From contig DDWY01000042.1 of assembly GCA_002347705.1 (NCBI GenBank), positions 1-46,414 of the forward strand: a DNA stretch of 46,414 nucleotides, in the 5' to 3' direction. Under the pieces are notes generated by a model. The model was not told the origin of the DNA, did not search any database, and was given only the letters and a program-made list of their open reading frames with translations. The stretch is from Anaerolineaceae bacterium UBA2274 (GTDB lineage: Bacteria > Chloroflexota > Anaerolineae > Anaerolineales > Anaerolineaceae). Positions 41,802 to 46,414 of this stretch are shown here, one piece after another (positions within the stretch are counted from its first letter, which is position 1; every line of letters starts with the position of its first letter). Position numbers and translations under genes: made by a program.

Positions 41802-42453
41802 GGATGCCTGTGATGCGTATGCCGGAAGAAGGAACTTTGTGCTTGATGTTTAAGCCAATCAGGATGGAGGTCAAGCCTTCAACTACGACCGCATTCTGAA
41901 TGACGCCTGCATCCCAGGCTTTGAGCCCAATATCTTCTGACAATCCAATCACAACTTCACGCGCGGCTTTATTGCCGCCGGCCACCAAAACATCACATTC
42001 AATTTCTTCATCAGAAAGTAAGTGCTCAAAGGAAATTGTCTGGAAGGCTGCCACCACCTTTACGTCCTCACCCAGGATCGCTTGAGCTTGCTGGGCTGCA
42101 CTGCCTTCCTCGGGCATTTGCACACGCGTGACCTTTGGAGGCATAAGCGGCACTACAACATCGATCAGTATCTTACCCTGCAGCTCTTCTTTCAAGCCCT
42201 CCAGGGTTAAGCGATGCGCTGAAAAAGGAACGGTCAGGACGGCAATATCACACGCCATTACAGCTTTGTCGTTGGTGTCCCCACTGACATCGCCTTCACC
42301 ATGCAGCCTTTCTTTCAACTCTTCTGCCGCTGCCAGCGCTTTTGCCTCGCTCCGCGATCCAATAATGATCTTATGTCCGGCTCTTGCCCAGCGATAGCCC
42401 AATCCGCTGCCCTCGCGTCCGGTCCCCCCGATAATTCCTATTGTATAAGCCAC
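41788..42453 (-). CDS. npdG: NADPH-dependent F420 reductase
   Basis: This 221-residue Rossmann protein has the nucleotide loop IIGGTGREGSGLGYRWARAGH, the NADP-type IGSR ending of strand 2, and VVPLMPP, all as in F420:NADP oxidoreductases (NpdG/Fno). It moves electrons between NADPH and F420. It begins the cof block, 11 bases after ssnA, and its end overlaps cofE. The presence of this gene argues that F420H2 is used or made in this pathway. Confidence 0.91.
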   Translation of the reverse strand: MAYTIGIIGGTGREGSGLGYRWARAGHKIIIGSRSEAKALAAAEELKERLHGEGDVSGDTNDKAVMACDIAVLTVPFSAHRLTLEGLKEELQGKILIDVVVPLMPPKVTRVQMPEEGSAAQQAQAILGEDVKVVAAFQTISFEHLLSDEEIECDVLVAGGNKAAREVVIGLSEDIGLKAWDAGVIQNAVVVEGLTSILIGLNIKHKVPSSGIRITGIHDET

Positions 42454-42464
42454 GATTCTCTCCT

Positions 42465-43805
42465 TTAGTACGAATTTACTCTATCCCAGCATCGGATTGC
42501 TGCTTCGCGTGCTTTTGCGGCAATTTCAGCCTCATCCAGCAAGAGCAACTTGCGATCCTTCATCAGGAGCTTGCCGCCGGCAATCGTGCTGGTCACCATT
42601 CCATCACGGAAGCCAAACAGGATATGCCAGGGCAAGTTGCCAGCATGCATAGGGGTGATTGGGTGATAATCCACCAAAATCAAGTCCGCCGCGGCACCTT
42701 TTTCTATCATACCTATGCGCAAGCCGCCCCAAGTTTGGCTTGCAAGTCTTGAATTATTTTCGACAGCTATCTTGATCACATCGTAGCCATTCATTGCTCT
42801 AGGATCGGCCTGCTGGTCTTTCTGAATCAAGTATGCAAAAAACCATTCCTGCCACATGGCATTCGAGAAGCCGTCATTACCCAGGGCAACCTTCACACCC
42901 TGCTTCAGCATTTCCTCAACCGGGGCTACTCCCACCGCGTTATTCATGTTAGACCGTGGTTGGTGAGACAGCCAGGTACCGCTTTGCGCCAGGAGGTCAA
43001 TCTCGTGAGGAGTAATATGCACGCCGTGCGCCAGAATTGTTTTTTCGCCCAGTATGCCACTGTCTGCGAAACGCTCGACCACCCGCTTGCCATACTTGGT
43101 CAGAGAGTCTTCCTGGTCTACGATTCCTTCAGCTGCGTGAGTGTGAAATCCTACCCTTCCACTGTTTTCCGCGATGCACTTTTCAAGCGTCTCATCGCTG
43201 ACCGTCAGGCTGGCATGTAAGCCAAAATGAGCTTTCAGCATTGGGCTGTAATTCCCGGCCTCCACCCCACTGATAAAACGTCCGTTCTCCCGTATCCCAG
43301 CCAGGGCTTTTTCTTCACCATCGCGATCGGTAACCTCGTAGCAAAGCGAGGCTCTTAAGCCAGATTCTGTCACCGCTTCCGCTTCAATGTCAAGAGAGCC
43401 ATCAATGCAATTTGGCGAAGCGTGGTGATCGAAAAGAGTCGTACAGCCATACCTGGTGGCGTCTGCCAACAGCGCCAGTGCTGAATACTTTACGCCTTCT
43501 TCATCAAGCCCCTTATCGAGCTTCCACCACAAATTTGCCAGTATTTCCTGGAAGTTGCGTGATGGGTTTCCCGGCACCGCCATGCCTCGCGAGAATGCAC
43601 CGTAAAAATGCGTATGGGCACAGATCAAGCCAGGCATCACGATCTGTCCGTGCGCGTCCAGGATTTCTTCCTCTGGATAAGAATTTTTCAGTTCAGCTTC
43701 GTTTCCAATTTCCTGAATTAAACCATCCTGGAGTAGAAGAGCTTGGTCCTCCAAAATCTCATTTTGGTCGCCCCAGGTAACAATCTTTCCGTTCGTGATG
43801 ATCAT
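42465..43805 (-). CDS. ssnA: SsnA-type metal-dependent aminohydrolase
   Basis: This 446-residue protein is of the amidohydrolase superfamily (cytosine-deaminase-like). HTHFYGAFSRGM holds the first metal ligands, HTHAAEG the second and NDGFSNAMW the Asp. It resembles SsnA of E. coli, which sits beside purine-catabolic and xdh-related genes there; the true substrate is not established. Here it precedes the F420 block and the two molybdenum hydroxylases. Deamination of a purine-like or other heterocycle fits the setting. A 49-base gap separates it from the epimerase gene. Confidence 0.85.
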   Translation of the reverse strand: MIITNGKIVTWGDQNEILEDQALLLQDGLIQEIGNEAELKNSYPEEEILDAHGQIVMPGLICAHTHFYGAFSRGMAVPGNPSRNFQEILANLWWKLDKGLDEEGVKYSALALLADATRYGCTTLFDHHASPNCIDGSLDIEAEAVTESGLRASLCYEVTDRDGEEKALAGIRENGRFISGVEAGNYSPMLKAHFGLHASLTVSDETLEKCIAENSGRVGFHTHAAEGIVDQEDSLTKYGKRVVERFADSGILGEKTILAHGVHITPHEIDLLAQSGTWLSHQPRSNMNNAVGVAPVEEMLKQGVKVALGNDGFSNAMWQEWFFAYLIQKDQQADPRAMNGYDVIKIAVENNSRLASQTWGGLRIGMIEKGAAADLILVDYHPITPMHAGNLPWHILFGFRDGMVTSTIAGGKLLMKDRKLLLLDEAEIAAKAREAAIRCWDRVNSY

Positions 43806-43854
43806 TGACTCTCCTTTTTCCTATTGAGATTGAAACCGCCTCGATCAGCAGAAA

Positions 43855-44268
43855 TTATTCCTCAGCAGTGATCTCATAAAGTTCCACCAGAACCCCGCTG
43901 GCAGATTTCGGATGGATAAAAGCCATTTTCCGTCCGGGAAGCACTTGCGCTGTGTCATTGATCAATCGCACGCCCGCATCCTTGAGTTCCTTGATTTTTG
44001 CTTCGATATCATCCACTTCGATACACAAATGGTGCATGCCTTCCCCCCTCTTTTCCAGGTAGACAGCTATGCCAGAATCCTCCGTAGTGGGCTGCACCAG
44101 CTCAATTTCACTCTCGCCAATCGGAATGAAGGCTACTTTTGAAGCCTGTGAAGGTACGTCCTCCACGTGGTGCAGCTCAAGCCCCAGGGCAAATTCCCAG
44201 AACTTGAGCGACTCTTCAATGTCACGTACAACAATCGCTACATGGTTGATTTTCTTGATTTGGCTCAT
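43855..44268 (-). CDS. mce: Methylmalonyl-CoA epimerase
   Basis: This 137-residue glyoxalase-fold protein begins with KKINHVAIVVRDIEESL. It has the metal ligands of the family (His near 11, His in GMHHLCIEVDD, Glu in VELYEI). It interconverts the two forms of methylmalonyl-CoA. The start at 44268 follows AAGGAG; an in-frame TTG is one codon earlier. It lies 9 bases after the mutase stop, so the two are cotranscribed. Confidence 0.93.
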   Translation of the reverse strand: MSQIKKINHVAIVVRDIEESLKFWEFALGLELHHVEDVPSQASKVAFIPIGESEIELVQPTTEDSGIAVYLEKRGEGMHHLCIEVDDIEAKIKELKDAGVRLINDTAQVLPGRKMAFIHPKSASGVLVELYEITAEE

Positions 44269-44277
44269 CAATTCTCC

Positions 44278-45933
44278 TTAAATGAAGGTTGGCGCACGAT
44301 ATTCACCCCAGACTTTTCGCAATCTGCCGCAAATCTCGCCTAATGTCATTTTGTTCTCCACACATTCGATGATGATGGGCATCAGGTTCTCATCACCCTG
44401 AGCTGCATTCTCCAGCCTTTCCAGCAGCGCGCCCACTAAAACCTGATCCCTGTCTGCCCGTAAGGCAGCCAGGCGTTCACGCTGTTCGGACTCGATTTTT
44501 GGATCAATCTTCAGGGATTCGAGCTCGATCTTTTCATCCACGGTGAATTTATTGACACCAACCACAATATCCTCGCGGTTCTCAAGTCGCCGCTGGGCTG
44601 CAAACGCAGCGTTCTGGATTTCACCCTGGATGTAGCCGTTTTCAATCGCCTTCAAGGCACCACCCATCTCGTCAATTTTTTGCAGGTACTCGAGTGCCTT
44701 TTTCTCAATCTCATCGGTCAGGTACTCAACCATGTAGGACCCTGCCAGAGGGTCAATCACATCTGCGACGCCCGATTCGTAACCGATGATCTGCTGGGTA
44801 CGTAAAGCCACCTGTACAGATTTTTCCGTAGGCAGCCAGAGGGCTTCATCCATGCTATTGGTGTGCAGTGACTGCGTGCCACCCAAAACTGCTGCCAGTG
44901 CCTGCAAAGTAACACGCACAACATTGTTTTCCGGCTGTTTTGCTGTTAGAGTAGACCCGGCAGTCTGCGTGTGAAAACGCAGTTTCTGCGAATTAGCAAG
45001 TTTGGCGCCAAAGCGCTCCTTCATGATCTTTGCGTAAAGCCTTCGGGCGGCACGGAATTTTGCGATTTCTTCCAGGAAATTGTTGTGGGAATTGAAGAAG
45101 AATGAAAGTTGGGAGGCAAATTTATCCACGTCCATGCCGGTTTTGATGGCTGCTTCGATATAGGCAATGGCATTTGCCAGCGTGAAAGCCACTTCCTGAA
45201 CTGCAGTGGAGCCGGCTTCTCGGATGTGATACCCGGAAATGCTGATCGTATTCCAATTAGGCACTTCTTTCTGACAGTATTGGAAAATGTCCGTGATCAA
45301 GCGCATGCTTGGGGTGGGGGGAAAAATGTAAGTGCCGCGAGCGATGTATTCCTTGAGGATGTCATTCTGAATGGTTCCACGCAATGCTGCCGGAGACACC
45401 CCTTGTTTCCTCGCCACCGCTATATACATGGCCAGCAGCACCGCCGCAGGAGCGTTGATGGTCATGCTCGTGGATACCTTATCCAGCGGGATCTCCGTGA
45501 ACAAAGTCTCCATATCTTCAATCGAAGAAATCGAAACCCCAACCTTACCCACCTCGCCCAACGCGATCGGATCATCCGCGTCATAACCAATCTGAGTAGG
45601 CAGATCAAACGCTACTGAGAGCCCGGTTTGACCCTGTTCAAGCAAAAAGCGATAACGCCTGTTTGATTCTTCCGCACTGGAATAACCGGCGTACTGTCGC
45701 ATGGTCCAAAACCGCCCACGATACATCGAGGGCTGAACGCCTCGGGTGAAGGGATACTCACCTGGATAACCCAGGCTGGCTTCCCGATCAGCAGGGATTT
45801 CTGATGGTGGAATAACAGGGCTGAGGTGAATTCCTGAATCAGTAAAAAATTCTGCTTTCCTTTCAGGGAATTTCTTGATGGCAGGTTTATAAACCTTTTC
45901 CTGCCAGTTCTCATAATTAGTTTGTTCCGTCAT
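44278..45933 (-). CDS. Methylmalonyl-CoA mutase, large-subunit catalytic part
   Basis: This 551-residue catalytic subunit begins with the typical YPFTRGVQPSMYRGRFWTMR and has LSVAFDLPTQIGYD and FHTQTAGSTLTAKQ. It lacks the C-terminal B12-binding domain, so that part must be a separate small protein; its gene is not in the window. The enzyme links succinyl-CoA with methylmalonyl-CoA for propionate or odd-chain and branched amino-acid metabolism. The ATG at 45933 follows AGGAGA; the in-frame ATG 12 bases upstream is inside that site. It heads the long minus-strand run. Confidence 0.93.
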   Translation of the reverse strand: MTEQTNYENWQEKVYKPAIKKFPERKAEFFTDSGIHLSPVIPPSEIPADREASLGYPGEYPFTRGVQPSMYRGRFWTMRQYAGYSSAEESNRRYRFLLEQGQTGLSVAFDLPTQIGYDADDPIALGEVGKVGVSISSIEDMETLFTEIPLDKVSTSMTINAPAAVLLAMYIAVARKQGVSPAALRGTIQNDILKEYIARGTYIFPPTPSMRLITDIFQYCQKEVPNWNTISISGYHIREAGSTAVQEVAFTLANAIAYIEAAIKTGMDVDKFASQLSFFFNSHNNFLEEIAKFRAARRLYAKIMKERFGAKLANSQKLRFHTQTAGSTLTAKQPENNVVRVTLQALAAVLGGTQSLHTNSMDEALWLPTEKSVQVALRTQQIIGYESGVADVIDPLAGSYMVEYLTDEIEKKALEYLQKIDEMGGALKAIENGYIQGEIQNAAFAAQRRLENREDIVVGVNKFTVDEKIELESLKIDPKIESEQRERLAALRADRDQVLVGALLERLENAAQGDENLMPIIIECVENKMTLGEICGRLRKVWGEYRAPTFI

Positions 45934-45971
45934 GTCTCTCCTCATTGTTTAGGAATGTGACTAACAGGCTA

Positions 45972-45977
45972 AGTATA
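45972..45977 (-). promoter_or_regulatory. Candidate -10 box for the mutase-led operon
   Basis: TATACT on the minus strand lies 38 bases before the mutase ATG. A -35 box at the right distance is weak. The overlapping bases also read TATAAT (45974-45979) on the plus strand, so direction is uncertain. Confidence 0.35.
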
Positions 45978-46000
45978 ATCTATTGGCATACAAAATTGGC

Positions 46001-46025
46001 GAATGCGTACTCAGAATGCGTACTC
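46001..46025 (+). repeat. Tandem 12-base repeat GAATGCGTACTC
   Basis: GAATGCGTACTC occurs at 46001-46012 and 46014-46025, separated by one A. TCTGC-AAA-GCAGA follows as a small hairpin (46024-46036). It is at the start of a 469-base stretch without genes. Confidence 0.6.
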
Positions 46026-46051
46026 TGCAAAGCAGAAAAAAACAAGAACCG

Positions 46052-46128
46052 GAGTTTCTCATTTTAGTGCCCTGAAAACAGCTTCCCAACGAGAGAATAT
46101 TCAAAAAATATCGGAAAATGAGAAACTC
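46052..46128. repeat. 14-bp perfect inverted repeat, MITE-like or regulatory
   Basis: GAGTTTCTCATTTT (46052-46065) is perfectly complementary to AAAATGAGAAACTC (46115-46128), with a 49-base interior. The compact ends and the AT-rich centre could be a degraded miniature transposable element or a stem for a small RNA. No transposase gene is near. Confidence 0.6.
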
Positions 46129-46181
46129 AGGTGAGCGGGCTGGTCTCCAGACCGAGCACGGTATCTAAATGCAGTCTGTAG

Positions 46182-46256
46182 GGTGGGTCATCGTGCTTGA
46201 AGAGGTTGGCGTCATAGATCCTTGAGCTTTGCTAACCTCGCGATAGCCAACCCACC
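46182..46256. repeat. Nested inverted repeats in non-coding tail
   Basis: GGTGGGT (46182-46188) pairs with ACCCACC (46250-46256), and GGTTGGC (46204-46210) with GCCAACC (46246-46252). The second pairing competes with the first. The motif resembles the short palindromic repeats seen between genes in many bacteria. Confidence 0.5.
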
Positions 46257-46272
46257 AAAAATAGTAGTTGTC

Positions 46273-46395
46273 ATTCTGAGCCTCTTTTGCGAAAAATCTG
46301 ATTATTAATGATCAGAATATTCACCGCATTCAGGATAACAAGACTCACCCCCTTTATCCTCCTTCCTCGACGAAGTGCCCGTCAGGGTGGAGGAT
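46273..46395. repeat. Intergenic repeat remnants to the window end
   Basis: ATTCTGA (46273-46279) pairs with TCAGAAT (46312-46318), and ATCCTCC (46356-46362) with GGAGGAT (46389-46395). The piece around 46271-46300 looks like a worn copy of the CATTCTGAGC-type interspersed repeats. No open reading frame of note lies from 45946 to 46414. Confidence 0.45.
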
Positions 46396-46414
46396 CAGGA
46401 AAAGCCCTGCCTTG

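Noticed and set aside
43806..43854. A promoter or riboswitch before ssnA
   Set aside because: The gap is only 49 bases and shows no -10/-35 pair or conserved structure.
45934..46000. Cobalamin riboswitch before the B12-dependent mutase
   Set aside because: The leader is short and lacks the B12-box; no long structured element is seen.
46001..46025. Possible CRISPR repeat
   Set aside because: Only two 12-base copies with a one-base gap; no spacers and no cas genes.

Overview
The window looks like a chromosomal segment of an anaerobic Chloroflexota bacterium, most likely class Anaerolineae. This is inferred from gene content and protein style only; no search was run. The signs are a single-gene smc/rnc/scpA housekeeping region, a parvulin with a Thr/Pro-rich linker, F420 biosynthesis genes, and a methylmalonyl-CoA mutase large subunit encoded apart from its B12 domain. 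Genes are packed tightly on both strands. No CRISPR array, prophage or intact insertion sequence is visible.

Layout. (1) 1-2.4 kb, plus strand: a cut-off unknown gene, an FtsZ-family gene with an altered T7 loop, and two small unknown genes, the second coding for a C-tail membrane protein. (2) 2.4-6.0 kb: a DUF4380-like sugar-binding-fold gene on the minus strand, an unknown two-gene unit, tRNA-Arg(TCT) and a four-helix membrane protein. (3) 6.0-8.2 kb: rpsF-rpsR with a structured leader, then a membrane-anchored parvulin. (4) 8.2-13.7 kb, minus strand: smc, rnc and a threonine-synthase-like gene. (5) 13.7-15.7 kb: scpA, two envelope or stress-like genes and tRNA-Asp(GTC). (6) 15.7-19.7 kb: divergent MFS transporter and GH31 glycosidase. 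(7) 19.7-27.7 kb, minus strand: tatC-tatA-tatB-like, a THEP1-like NTPase, an M20 amidohydrolase, a PIG-L deacetylase, RicT/PSP1, Mrp, and glmS preceded by a clear glmS self-cleaving ribozyme. (8) 27.8-45.9 kb, minus strand: about 16 nearly contiguous genes. In transcription order these are methylmalonyl-CoA mutase, its epimerase, an SsnA-type aminohydrolase, npdG, cofE, cofD, cofC, an LLM (F420-type) oxidoreductase, a hotdog thioesterase, a molybdenum hydroxylase (FAD-type subunit plus FeS-Mo fusion), a CBS-type family II pyrophosphatase, xdhC, a second molybdenum hydroxylase (FAD-FeS fusion plus Mo subunit) and a mocA-like nucleotidyltransferase. (9) 45.95-46.41 kb: non-coding DNA rich in inverted repeats.

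How it fits together. The most striking unit is region 8. Genes that make and reduce coenzyme F420 are translationally coupled to two xanthine-dehydrogenase-family enzymes and their cofactor-maturation genes. One of these enzymes has an FAD-type subunit whose two flavin-binding motifs are degraded. My inference is an F420-linked pathway for a purine or other N-heterocycle. The other main observations are the glmS ribozyme with an extra two-hairpin insertion and the FtsZ homologue lacking the second catalytic Asp of the T7 loop.
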